A stretch of DNA of 64,000 nt, from contig JAFWFV010000049.1 of NCBI GenBank assembly GCA_017515465.1, positions 38,578-102,577 of the forward strand, in the 5' to 3' direction. Positions 44,057-52,464 of the stretch are shown here, piece by piece. The notes under the pieces were generated by a model. It saw nothing but the letters and a program-made list of their open reading frames with translations. It did not search any database and was not told the DNA's origin. Each line of letters starts with the position of its first letter. Position 1 is the stretch's first letter. The position numbers and the translations under genes are program-made. The stretch comes from Clostridiales bacterium (GTDB lineage: Bacteria > Bacillota > Clostridia > Saccharofermentanales > Saccharofermentanaceae).

Positions 44057-45197
44057 GATTACATCAGACAGGTTTGACCGTTCATGCGTCGAGATAGATC
44101 TCGCCGCACTCCGTCATAATTACAGCGAGATCAGGAAGGTTACTTCCCCCGAAGCGGAAATAATGGCAGTCGTAAAGGCGGATGCCTACGGCCACGGATC
44201 AGTCCAGTGTGCCAGGACACTGATAGAATGCGGAGCATCATATCTCTGCGTTGCAACGATAGGCGAGGCCATAGAGCTCAGGCAGGCGGATATAACCGCG
44301 CCCATACTGATCCTGGGATACACGGATCCCCTGAGCTTCGGCGACGTGGTCAGATATGACATCGACCAGGCCGTATATGATTTTGAGGCAGCAAAGGTAT
44401 TGTCGGACGAAGCCGTAAAGCAGAACAAGACATGCAGGATCCACATCAAGCTCGATACCGGCATGGGACGTCTGGGATTCATTGCAGACGGTTCATCCAC
44501 CGAAGAGATAAAGAAGATCTGTGCGCTTCCCGGTCTGGATCACTTCGGTGTATTCTCACATTTTGCAGTAGCAGATACTGACGATGATTCATATACCATG
44601 AAGCAGTTCGTAAGCTTTATGAGCGAACTGGATGAACTGGCCAAGTGCGGCATCACGTTCAAAAAGAGACATATATGCAACAGCGCCGGGATCATGAGAT
44701 TCCCCGGCATGCACCTGGACATGGTCAGGGCCGGGATAATCCTCTACGGCCTGATACCCCCGGGATGCCCCGCGCCCAGACATGAGATTAACCTTATACC
44801 AGTAATGAGCTGGTATGCAAAGGTCATTCACATGAAGACAGTTCCCGTTGGAACGTCCGTCAGCTATGGCAGGCACTTCATCGCAGAGCGCCCCACCAAG
44901 GTGCTTACAGTATCCATCGGATACGCAGACGGCCTGTCACGCAGGTTCTCCAACGGCTTTGAACTCATGATCGCAGGCCGCAGGGCCCCCATCATCGGAA
45001 ACGTCTGCATGGACATGTGCATGATCGATGCCACAGACATTGACGAATACGTTGGAGTGAGGTCCCTCATCACCGTATTCGGCAGGCACAGATCAGTAGA
45101 TGATCTGGCGGATTATCTGGGAACGATCAACTACGAGATCACATGCATCATCGGCAAGAGAGTCCCCAGGATATATACGGATGATGTGATTGAATAA
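44046..45197 (+). CDS. alr: Alanine racemase
   Basis: A 383-residue PLP enzyme that makes D-alanine for peptidoglycan. The N-terminal barrel carries VEIDLAALRHNYSEI and VVKADAYGHG, with the PLP Lys. The C-terminal beta domain has the catalytic Tyr in SYGRHF and the GNVCMDMCMIDAT stretch. The start at 44046 (ATGAGAACT) is within nnrD. The metA-nnrD-alr row is one transcript. Confidence 0.96.
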   Translation: MRTEITSDRFDRSCVEIDLAALRHNYSEIRKVTSPEAEIMAVVKADAYGHGSVQCARTLIECGASYLCVATIGEAIELRQADITAPILILGYTDPLSFGDVVRYDIDQAVYDFEAAKVLSDEAVKQNKTCRIHIKLDTGMGRLGFIADGSSTEEIKKICALPGLDHFGVFSHFAVADTDDDSYTMKQFVSFMSELDELAKCGITFKKRHICNSAGIMRFPGMHLDMVRAGIILYGLIPPGCPAPRHEINLIPVMSWYAKVIHMKTVPVGTSVSYGRHFIAERPTKVLTVSIGYADGLSRRFSNGFELMIAGRRAPIIGNVCMDMCMIDATDIDEYVGVRSLITVFGRHRSVDDLADYLGTINYEITCIIGKRVPRIYTDDVIE

Positions 45198-45254
45198 AGA
45201 AACAAAATACGATACATTTAGTGTGTTTTGAATTTAACGAGAGGAATCTGACAA

Positions 45255-46115
45255 ATGAAGAAGGAACAGGAAAACCAGTTGAAGCTCTTTGCGGCCAAGG
45301 TCCGCAGATGGGTTGTAGAAGGCGTTTATTGCGCCCAGAGCGGGCATCCGGGCGGATCACTGTCCTGCACGGACATCATCACATATCTCTATAATGCGGA
45401 GATGCGTATAGATCCCAAGGATCCTAAGAATCCTGACAGGGACAGGTTCGTATTATCCAAGGGTCACTGTGCTCCTGCACTTTACTCAGTCCTGGGTCTC
45501 AAGGGATATTTTGACATCAACGAGATGAAGAACCTCCGCAAGCTTGGTTCCTTCCTTCAGGGTCATCCCTGTCTCACTGAGACACCCGGCATCGACATGT
45601 CCACGGGTTCCCTCGGTCAGGGCATATCATCTGCCGTAGGAATGGCTCTGGCAGCCAAGGTAGACGGCAGGGACTACAACGTATTCACCGTCCTGGGTGA
45701 CGGCGAGATGCAGGAAGGTGAGGTATGGGAGGCTCTCATGAGCTCCGCTCACTACAAGCTGGATAATCTCTGTATATTCCTCGACAAGAACGGCCTTCAG
45801 ATCGACGGCAAGGTCGATGACGTCATGAGCCTCGGTGATATCGAAGCAAAGGCAAAGGCTTTCGGCTGCAACGTCATGGTCATAGACGGTCACGATTTCG
45901 GTGAGATCGAGAAGGCTGTTGAAGCTTTCAAGGCTCATAAAGGAGAGGGCAAGCCCTTCTTTACAGTCTGCCTGACACACAAGGGCAGAGGCGTATCCTT
46001 CATGACCGACAACGCCGGCTTCCACGGCAAGGCGCCTAACGAAGAAGAATACAAGATCGCAGTAGCGGAGCTCGACGACGCTATTGCCAAGGCAGAGCAG
46101 GAGGTGATCTCATGA
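45255..46115 (+). CDS. Transketolase, N-terminal subunit
   Basis: A 286-residue TPP-binding half of the split transketolase. Residues 1-40 hold SGHPGGSLSCTDI, then FVLSKGHCAPALY, STGSLGQGIS, and the TPP motif GDGEMQEGEVWEALMSSAHYKLDN. A Mg-TPP site of GDG...N type is complete. It joins with the C-terminal subunit encoded by the next gene (4-base overlap) to interconvert pentose and hexose phosphates. AGGAATC precedes the ATG. Confidence 0.95.
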   Translation: MKKEQENQLKLFAAKVRRWVVEGVYCAQSGHPGGSLSCTDIITYLYNAEMRIDPKDPKNPDRDRFVLSKGHCAPALYSVLGLKGYFDINEMKNLRKLGSFLQGHPCLTETPGIDMSTGSLGQGISSAVGMALAAKVDGRDYNVFTVLGDGEMQEGEVWEALMSSAHYKLDNLCIFLDKNGLQIDGKVDDVMSLGDIEAKAKAFGCNVMVIDGHDFGEIEKAVEAFKAHKGEGKPFFTVCLTHKGRGVSFMTDNAGFHGKAPNEEEYKIAVAELDDAIAKAEQEVIS

Positions 46116-47059
46116 GCAAGATGGCAACAAGAGAGGCCTATGGAAAGGCTCTGGTGGAATTTGGTGAAGACAAGAGGATCGTAGTACTCGATGCTGACCT
46201 GTCAGGATCGACGAACACATCCAAGTTCAAGGCAGCATACCCTGACAGATTCTTCGACATGGGTATCGCTGAAGCCAACATGACCGGCGTTGCCGCAGGT
46301 CTGGCAACAACAGGCAAGATATCATTCATCTCATCCTTTGCAGCATTCGCATCCATGCGTAACTGCGAGCAGATCAGGAACTCAGTATGCTACCCCAACC
46401 TGAACGTTAAGGTCTGCGCCACACACGCAGGTCTGTCAGTAGGTGAGGATGGTGCCTCACATCAGTGTCTGGAGGATCTTGCAGTAATGAGATCCATCCC
46501 CAACATCAAGGTAGTATCACCCTGCGACGGTGCATCCACCAGGATGGCCATAAAGGCAGCCATCGAAACAGACGGACCTTTTTACATCAGGCTCGGCAGA
46601 TCCAAGGTTGAGGATGTTTACGGCGAGTACGGTGAAGATGTTCCCTTTACCCTCGGCAAGGCAAATACTCTCCGTGAGGGTAATGATGTAACCATCATCG
46701 CAACGGGCCTCATGGTACAGACGGCACTTTCCGCACATGACATCCTCAAGGATAAGGGCATCAACGCCAGGGTTCTGGACATGCATACCATCAAGCCCAT
46801 CGATAAGGAAGCCATACTGAAGGCTTCATCCGAGACGGGACTGATCATTACGGCTGAGGAACACACCATCAACGGCGGTCTGGGTTCAGCTGTTGCAGAA
46901 GTCGTCTGCGAGAATGCCCCCTGCCCTGTAAAGAGGTTCGGTGTAAATGACAGGTTCGGCCAGTCAGGAACACCTGATGCTCTCTTTGCAGCATACAAGC
47001 TCACAGCAGCAGACCTCGCTGAGAAGTGTGAGAATGCCATCAGGGAGATCAAGGGCTGA
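46112..47059 (+). CDS. Transketolase, C-terminal subunit
   Basis: A 315-residue pyrimidine-binding and C-terminal half of transketolase. It contains FFDMGIAEANMTGVAAGLATTGKI with the catalytic Glu, the HAGLSVGEDGASHQ loop, and the C-terminal domain with TAEEHTINGGLGSAV. It shares an ATGA overlap with the first subunit, ensuring matched amounts. The FliB-like gene begins on its final base. Confidence 0.95.
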   Translation: MSKMATREAYGKALVEFGEDKRIVVLDADLSGSTNTSKFKAAYPDRFFDMGIAEANMTGVAAGLATTGKISFISSFAAFASMRNCEQIRNSVCYPNLNVKVCATHAGLSVGEDGASHQCLEDLAVMRSIPNIKVVSPCDGASTRMAIKAAIETDGPFYIRLGRSKVEDVYGEYGEDVPFTLGKANTLREGNDVTIIATGLMVQTALSAHDILKDKGINARVLDMHTIKPIDKEAILKASSETGLIITAEEHTINGGLGSAVAEVVCENAPCPVKRFGVNDRFGQSGTPDALFAAYKLTAADLAEKCENAIREIKG

Positions 47060-47952
47060 TGAAGGCAGTTGCCCCGTCATACTATCCCCTGTTCAGGTGC
47101 ATCGCAGGTGACTGCAGGCATACATGCTGCGCCAACTGGGAAGTTGACATCGACCCCGAAACATACGATAAGTACATGAACATGAGCGGAGCGTTCGCTG
47201 AACGCATCCGCTCTTCTATTGTCGTCGAAGATGACGGCTCCGCCGTGGGCGAACCTCATTTTGTTCTCCGTCCTGACGGCAGATGCCCCATGCTTAGGGA
47301 CGACGGATTATGCGACCTGATCCTGGCCTGCGGTGAGGAGGCACTGTGCCGTGTCTGTGACGAGCATCCCAGGTTCTTCAACTTCAGGAGCGACAGGATA
47401 GAATGCGGGATCGGCCTCAGCTGCGAGGCGGCGATCCCTCTGGTGCTGGGCTGGGATAAGGGATTCAGTCTTGTCGAGATAAACGATTACCCCGACGTAT
47501 CTGAGGAGGAGCCTGACGAACTGGAGACAGAGGTATATGAGTCCAGGGACAGAGCCATCAGGACGGCATCCGACAGATCGATGCCGTTGAGCCTTCGGGT
47601 GGGCCTGCTGACGGATGAGTTATGGACAACTGAAAAGAGACTGGAGGTATTGATGTCTCTGGAGTCGCTGTCTTCTGAATGGGTGGAACTCTATGGCAGG
47701 ATCGGAGGAAAGTCAGATTCATTGGATCTGCTGGACGATCCCGGATATACGCAGTGCTTTGAGAACCTGCTGGTATATTTCCTGTTCCGTTATCCGTGGG
47801 AGGGCGCAAGGCTCGCGTGTGAGCTCCTCCTGATGGTCTCCGACTGCCTGAAGGCAAACCCTAATGCCGGACTGTTCGACATCGTCCGCGAATTCTCATC
47901 CAACGTGGAATACTCCGACTGCAACATAGACGATATAGCAGAGCGTCTCTGA
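47059..47952 (+). CDS. FliB-like lysine-N-methylase family protein
   Basis: A 297-residue cysteine-rich protein. N-terminal CIAGDCRHTCCANWEVDI, then CPMLRDDGLCDL and CRVCDEHPRFFNF make up a Cys pattern seen in FliB, the flagellin lysine methylase, and its many homologues in non-flagellated Clostridia. These residues probably bind a metal cluster. No flagellar gene is in the window, so the substrate may be another surface protein. It follows the transketolase genes directly with a one-base overlap and is closed by a terminator at 47980. Confidence 0.75.
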   Translation: MKAVAPSYYPLFRCIAGDCRHTCCANWEVDIDPETYDKYMNMSGAFAERIRSSIVVEDDGSAVGEPHFVLRPDGRCPMLRDDGLCDLILACGEEALCRVCDEHPRFFNFRSDRIECGIGLSCEAAIPLVLGWDKGFSLVEINDYPDVSEEEPDELETEVYESRDRAIRTASDRSMPLSLRVGLLTDELWTTEKRLEVLMSLESLSSEWVELYGRIGGKSDSLDLLDDPGYTQCFENLLVYFLFRYPWEGARLACELLLMVSDCLKANPNAGLFDIVREFSSNVEYSDCNIDDIAERL

Positions 47953-47979
47953 TCAGCACGGATACCCTGCAGATACTTC

Positions 47980-48008
47980 AGGATCTCCTCCGGGAGATCT
48001 TTTTTATT
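47980..48008 (+). terminator. Rho-independent terminator after the FliB-like gene
   Basis: GATCTCC (47982-47988), TCCG loop, GGAGATC (47993-47999), extended by two weaker pairs, then TTTTTTATT. Confidence 0.9.
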
Positions 48009-48010
48009 GC

Positions 48011-48043
48011 TTTAAGTTACGTTTAAGGTTCGCGCCGTACACT
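48011..48043 (+). promoter_or_regulatory. OmpR-type direct-repeat box and -10 of the VTC operon
   Basis: TTTAAG (48011-48016), 5 bases, TTTAAG (48022-48027): a perfect 6-bp direct repeat at 11-bp spacing, the form bound by OmpR-family response regulators. TACACT (48038-48043) follows 10 bases later as a -10, so the box covers the -35 position, typical of an activated promoter. The response regulator at 51790 is the obvious candidate to bind it. Confidence 0.65.
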
Positions 48044-48068
48044 ACCATCAGAAACGGAGGATACGGCA

Positions 48069-48800
48069 ATGAAATACCAGAACGTATTTAAAAGATATGA
48101 GATCAAATACATCCTGACATCGTCTCAGAGGAAAGCCCTCGAAGAGACCATGAAAGGGATAATGAAGATAGATCAGTACGGCAGGACGACCATCAGGAAC
48201 ATCTATTTCGATACGGATAACTACAGGCTCATCAGAACATCACTGGATAAGCCCGCCTACAAGGAAAAGCTGAGAGTGAGAAGCTACAGCAGGATAAAGG
48301 AAGATGACGATGTCTTTGTTGAGCTCAAAAAGAAATACGATTCCATCGTTTACAAGAGAAGGATAGCGATACCGGAATACGAAGCTATGGACTGGCTGGC
48401 GGCAGGAGGGGAAAAGCCCGGGAATTCCCAGATAGAGAATGAGATAGATTACTTCAAGGATTTTTACGAAGGCATAGCCCCGAAGGTCTTTCTCTCCTAC
48501 GAGCGGGAAGCCTACTATCCGGAAGACGGGTCAGACCTGAGGCTCACAATGGATTCCAACATCATAGCAAGGGATTACGATCTGTCACTGAGATACGGGG
48601 TATACGGAAAGAACGTAATAGACAGGGATCTGACCGTTCTCGAAGTAAAGGTAACGAACTCGATCCCTATGTGGCTGATCAGATTCCTGAGAGAGAACGA
48701 TATCCAAAAGACATCATTTTCCAAATACGGCATGTACTATACGGACCACGTAATGGGAGCACACAGAAGAGATACAGCAGGAGGACTTTTATATGCTTAA
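48069..48800 (+). CDS. VTC-domain polyphosphate polymerase-like protein
   Basis: A 243-residue protein of the VTC/CYTH-like tunnel fold. FKRYEIKYILT at the start, RNIYFDTDNYRLIRTSLDKPAYKEKLRVRSY, VFVELKKKYDSIVYKRR, SYEREAYY, RLTMDSNI and LEVKVTN are the conserved basic and acidic strands lining the tunnel. Yeast Vtc4 makes polyphosphate from ATP; bacterial homologues lie next to DUF4956 and CotH genes, with a proposed role in polyphosphate or spore/surface processes. ACGGAGG precedes the ATG. It overlaps the DUF4956 gene by 8 bases. Confidence 0.88.
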   Translation: MKYQNVFKRYEIKYILTSSQRKALEETMKGIMKIDQYGRTTIRNIYFDTDNYRLIRTSLDKPAYKEKLRVRSYSRIKEDDDVFVELKKKYDSIVYKRRIAIPEYEAMDWLAAGGEKPGNSQIENEIDYFKDFYEGIAPKVFLSYEREAYYPEDGSDLRLTMDSNIIARDYDLSLRYGVYGKNVIDRDLTVLEVKVTNSIPMWLIRFLRENDIQKTSFSKYGMYYTDHVMGAHRRDTAGGLLYA

Positions 48801-49482
48801 TACGATACTTGATACCCTCATGGGGACCACGACGATCACACTTACGGGCTTTCTGATCCCGGTCGCATCATCACTGATCCTGGGACTTGTCATGGCGCTG
48901 GTACACATGTACAGGAACAGATACAGCAGGAGCTTTGTTGCAACACTGGCACTGCTTCCGGCCATAGTCTGCGTAGTGATCATGGCAGTAAACGGAAACA
49001 TAGGAGCGGGAGTCGCCGTGGCAGGGGCATTCAGCCTCGTCAGGTTCAGATCAGCCCCCGGAACGGCAAAGGAGATAGGAGCCCTGTTCCTAGCCATGAC
49101 AACAGGACTCCTGACGGGTATGGGATATATCCTCTATGCGGCGCTGTTCACTGCGATCATAGGGGCAGCTGTACTGGTATATCAGAAAGCGGGATTTGGC
49201 TGTGCAAAGGATGAAGAGCTTAAAAAGAATCTCAGGATCACGATCCCTGAGGACCTGGACTACACAGGTATCTTCGATGAGATCTTCGGGAAATACACGA
49301 CCGAGCACAAGCTCGTTTCCTCCAAGACATCCAACATGGGATCCATGTTTAAACTGACGTATGACGTAACGCTCAGGAGCCCGGACATCGAAAAGGAATT
49401 CATAGACAAGCTCAGATGCAGGAACGGCAATCTGGAGATAAGCATATCGGCACTTCAGCAGCATGAGGCTGCAGAGTTATAA
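48793..49482 (+). CDS. DUF4956 membrane protein
   Basis: A 229-residue protein with three or four N-terminal membrane helices (ITLTGFLIPVASSLILGLVMAL and so on), a GAGVAVAGAFSLVRFRSAPGTAKEIG core typical of DUF4956, and a cytoplasmic C-terminal domain. It nearly always accompanies VTC-domain polymerase genes, so a joint membrane complex that could pass product across the membrane is likely. Function unproven. It overlaps the preceding gene. Confidence 0.88.
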   Translation: MLNTILDTLMGTTTITLTGFLIPVASSLILGLVMALVHMYRNRYSRSFVATLALLPAIVCVVIMAVNGNIGAGVAVAGAFSLVRFRSAPGTAKEIGALFLAMTTGLLTGMGYILYAALFTAIIGAAVLVYQKAGFGCAKDEELKKNLRITIPEDLDYTGIFDEIFGKYTTEHKLVSSKTSNMGSMFKLTYDVTLRSPDIEKEFIDKLRCRNGNLEISISALQQHEAAEL

Positions 49483-49500
49483 GGAAAAGGAGATAAGACA

Positions 49501-50763
49501 ATGAAGATCGCAAACATGAAGAACATACTTAAGACAGCAGCAATAGCCATGGTACTCACAGTGGCTCTTACCGGGTGCACACTGGCATCAGGAGGGACAG
49601 AAGCGGTATCAGAAACAACTGATGATAAAGTATCTGAGGTTGTGGTTTCAGGAAACAGCGGCCAGGCAAGCTCTGATGTTGAAGAGCTCAGCATAACCGA
49701 TAAGGACCTGAATACGGAATACGATGAGTCAGAAGCAGAGGTCATAGATCTTGACAGCACAACCGGACCTGTAAGGATCACTGAGGAAGGCACATATATC
49801 GTGACCGGCAGAACGTCTGACGGCATGCTGATCGTCGAGGTGGACGAAGAGGAAGACGTTCAGATCGTATTAAGGGATGCATCCATAACAAGTGCTTCAT
49901 CAGCCGCAATTTATGTCATCTCGGCTGACGAGGTCTACATTACCCTCGAAGGTGAAAACACCCTCGCAAACGGTGGGACTTTCACAGCAATAGACGAGAA
50001 TGATATCGACTCGGTCATCTATTCCAAGGACGATCTCACCATCAACGGAGAGGGATCACTTAAGATAACATCACCTGCCGGACACGGCATAGTCTGCAAG
50101 GACGATATGGTGATAGCATCGGGAACATATGACATCACTGCATCAGAGGACGGCATCAATACGAATGAATCCCTGGCCATCGCAGACTGCAGCATGACCA
50201 TAGAAGCAGGGGACGACGCTGTACATACGGACGGCATGCTCCAGATAGACGGTGGCAGCTTCGATATAACAGCAGCCGAGGGGCTGGAGGGAACATATAT
50301 TGTGATCAATGACGGGTCGATCACGATATCAGCATCGGATGACGGCATCAATGCGGCTCAGAAGTCTGACAGCTATACGCCGACCGTAGAGATCAACAGC
50401 GGAAACATCACTATAACAATGGGTCAGGGTGATACGGACGGAATAGATTCCAACGGCAACATCTTCATCAATGGCGGAGAGATAAGCATTACCGGACAGT
50501 CGGCATGTGACTACGACGGAACGGCAGAGCTTAACGGCGGCACATTGACAGTCAACGGACAGCAGGTCACTACCATTCCCAACCAGATGATGGGCGGAGG
50601 AATGATGGGAGGAGGCCAGGCCATGCCCCAGATGAACGGTGATGCAAATTTTGATCCCGCGTCTTCCGGAGAAAGACCTGAGATGCCTGATGGCGGAATG
50701 CCTCAGGGCATGGGCCCCGGAGGACGCGGACAGAGGCCTGATATACAGCAGGCACAGCAGTGA
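49501..50763 (+). CDS. Cthe_2159-type carbohydrate-binding lipoprotein
   Basis: A 420-residue exported protein. Lipobox ALTGC near residues 20-24, then a Ser/Glu tether, then a beta-helix domain with repeated inner strands (ITEEGTYIVTG, GSLKITSPAGHGIVCKDDMVI, GGSFDITAAEGLEGTYIVIN, GSITISASDDGINAA). These match the Cthe_2159 polygalacturonate/cellulose-binding calcium protein family. The final 60 residues are Met-, Gly- and Pro-rich (QMMGGGMMGGGQAMPQMNG). It shares the VTC-DUF4956 operon, a neighbour set repeated in other Clostridia. Confidence 0.8.
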   Translation: MKIANMKNILKTAAIAMVLTVALTGCTLASGGTEAVSETTDDKVSEVVVSGNSGQASSDVEELSITDKDLNTEYDESEAEVIDLDSTTGPVRITEEGTYIVTGRTSDGMLIVEVDEEEDVQIVLRDASITSASSAAIYVISADEVYITLEGENTLANGGTFTAIDENDIDSVIYSKDDLTINGEGSLKITSPAGHGIVCKDDMVIASGTYDITASEDGINTNESLAIADCSMTIEAGDDAVHTDGMLQIDGGSFDITAAEGLEGTYIVINDGSITISASDDGINAAQKSDSYTPTVEINSGNITITMGQGDTDGIDSNGNIFINGGEISITGQSACDYDGTAELNGGTLTVNGQQVTTIPNQMMGGGMMGGGQAMPQMNGDANFDPASSGERPEMPDGGMPQGMGPGGRGQRPDIQQAQQ

Positions 50764-50786
50764 TATGAAAGGAGAATAACAGAAAG

Positions 50787-51665
50787 ATGAAACAGATGAG
50801 GATCAGGATAGCCGCTGCAGCACTTGCCCTGGCTTCTGCCATGACACTTTCCGGCTGTGATCTGTTCTTACAGAAAACTGATGAACAGGATAACGGATCA
50901 TCAGCAGATGAGACCATTACAGATGAGACTATAAAGGATGAGACAGAATCATCTGAGACTTCAGAAGAAACACGCAGGAGGAGATCTTCCAATGACAGCA
51001 TTCGGTCGCCCGAGGAAGAACCTGCTGAAGGTGAGGAAGATACTGAAGAACAGACAGCTGAGAGTACCCGCAGGAGCAGGAGGTCAGGAGATGAAGAATC
51101 TTCCGGAGGACAGCGGACCTCAGGATCAGAGAGATCCTCCGCAAGCACATCTACCGGTTCAGGATCTTCGTCCCGCAGAAAAAGATCGTCGGGTTCAACG
51201 GATCAGTCTTCATCTGCAAACGTGAGCGTATCGGACAAAGCAGAGGAAGAAAAGGAACAGGAAGAACCTGCAGCGGAAGAAACTGAGGACACGGATGAAA
51301 ATGAGATATCAGAAGATGTCCCGGAAACGGAAGGAACAGTGACCGGTGAACTGGAGGCAATATACACATTATCTGCTGATCACGTTGCCGAGGATTTTGA
51401 GATAGACGATCAGTCTTATCTGGAACTCTACCTGAAGGACGGGATCACCTACGAAGGAATGATAGCGATCCTTAAGACCGGAGAAGAGACAGACAGCGAA
51501 TACGACATAGTATATGTTGAGATAGATGAAGGATGCACGTGGATACTCACCGGAGACTGTGTGGTATCAAAACTGGTGAACAACGGAAACATAGAATTCA
51601 ACGGATACACCATAACCCTTGCCGACGGAACCGTTCTGGCAGAGGAGGAACTGCAGGAAACATGA
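50787..51665 (+). CDS. Low-complexity lipoprotein
   Basis: A 292-residue exported protein. Signal peptide with lipobox LSGC near residue 20-23. Residues about 25-190 are Ser, Glu, Arg and Gly low-complexity, with RRRRSSND and SSSRRKRSSGST stretches. The C-terminal about 100 residues are globular and acidic (VAEDFEIDDQSYLELYLKDGI, YEGMIAILKTGEE, CVVSKLVNNGNIEFNGYTI), which I do not recognise. It is the last gene of the VTC operon before the terminator. Confidence 0.65.
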   Translation: MKQMRIRIAAAALALASAMTLSGCDLFLQKTDEQDNGSSADETITDETIKDETESSETSEETRRRRSSNDSIRSPEEEPAEGEEDTEEQTAESTRRSRRSGDEESSGGQRTSGSERSSASTSTGSGSSSRRKRSSGSTDQSSSANVSVSDKAEEEKEQEEPAAEETEDTDENEISEDVPETEGTVTGELEAIYTLSADHVAEDFEIDDQSYLELYLKDGITYEGMIAILKTGEETDSEYDIVYVEIDEGCTWILTGDCVVSKLVNNGNIEFNGYTITLADGTVLAEEELQET

Positions 51666-51701
51666 ACAAGACAATCTTCTAACCCCTATCCCTATATTCC
51701 G

Positions 51702-51738
51702 GGCACCGTCAGGATCTGGCGGTGCCTTGGAAGTTTTA
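51702..51738 (+). terminator. Terminator of the VTC operon
   Basis: GGCACCG (51702-51708) and CGGTGCC (51720-51726), with two further inner pairs, then TTGGAAGTTTTATTTTT. The two-component genes follow, probably from a separate promoter: the gap also contains AATTAAATATATG, but no TTTAAG repeat. Confidence 0.75.
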
Positions 51739-51789
51739 TTTTTGTGGTTTCGTGAGATAATTAAATATATGACAGACATGAGGTGACAG

Positions 51790-52464
51790 ATGAGGATACT
51801 CTTGGCAGAAGATGAAAAGTCGATGTCAAAGGCGCTAGTTGCGATACTGACAAAGAATAACTATTCCGTGGATGCGGTCTATGACGGTGAGGAGGCTTTA
51901 AGCTATATCAGGACCGGTGATTACGACTGTGCCATCCTGGATGTCATGATGCCCCTGATGGACGGATTTGAAGTGCTCAGGAACATCAGGGCAGACGGCA
52001 TGAATATACCCGTTCTGATGCTGACCGCCAGATCCCAGACAGACGACAAGGTGGAGGGACTGGATCTCGGAGCCAACGACTATCTGACCAAGCCCTTTGA
52101 CAGCAAGGAGCTCCTGGCCAGGATCAGGGCTATCACCCGTTCCATTACCCCAGCAGCCGATAATATCCTGAAGTTCGGGAACATAACTCTCAACAGGGCG
52201 AGCTTCGAACTGTCCTCTCCTACTGCCTCTGTCAGGCTTGCCGCCAAGGAGTTTCAGATGATGGAATACCTTATGGCAAATCCCGGCATTCTGATCTCAA
52301 CTGAGAGGTTCATGGACAAGGTCTGGGGGCTGGATTTTGACGGGGACATAAACATAGTCTGGACCAATCTCTCGTACCTGAGGAAGAAACTTGCGCAGAT
52401 AGGCGCCAATGTAAAGATCAAGGCGACCCGCAATGCGGGATATTCACTGGAGATAGAAAAATGA
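51790..52464 (+). CDS. OmpR-family response regulator
   Basis: A 224-residue two-domain regulator. Receiver residues: acidic AEDE near the start, phosphoacceptor Asp51 in AILDVMMPLMDG, TAR with Thr, and Lys101 in LTKPF. The C-terminal winged helix has LAAKEFQMMEYLMANPG and TNLSYLRKKLAQIGANVKIKATRNAGYSL. The Tyr of RGxGY is present as NAGY. It is coupled to the kinase gene by ATGA and is the likely reader of the TTTAAG repeat at 48011. Confidence 0.95.
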   Translation: MRILLAEDEKSMSKALVAILTKNNYSVDAVYDGEEALSYIRTGDYDCAILDVMMPLMDGFEVLRNIRADGMNIPVLMLTARSQTDDKVEGLDLGANDYLTKPFDSKELLARIRAITRSITPAADNILKFGNITLNRASFELSSPTASVRLAAKEFQMMEYLMANPGILISTERFMDKVWGLDFDGDINIVWTNLSYLRKKLAQIGANVKIKATRNAGYSLEIEK

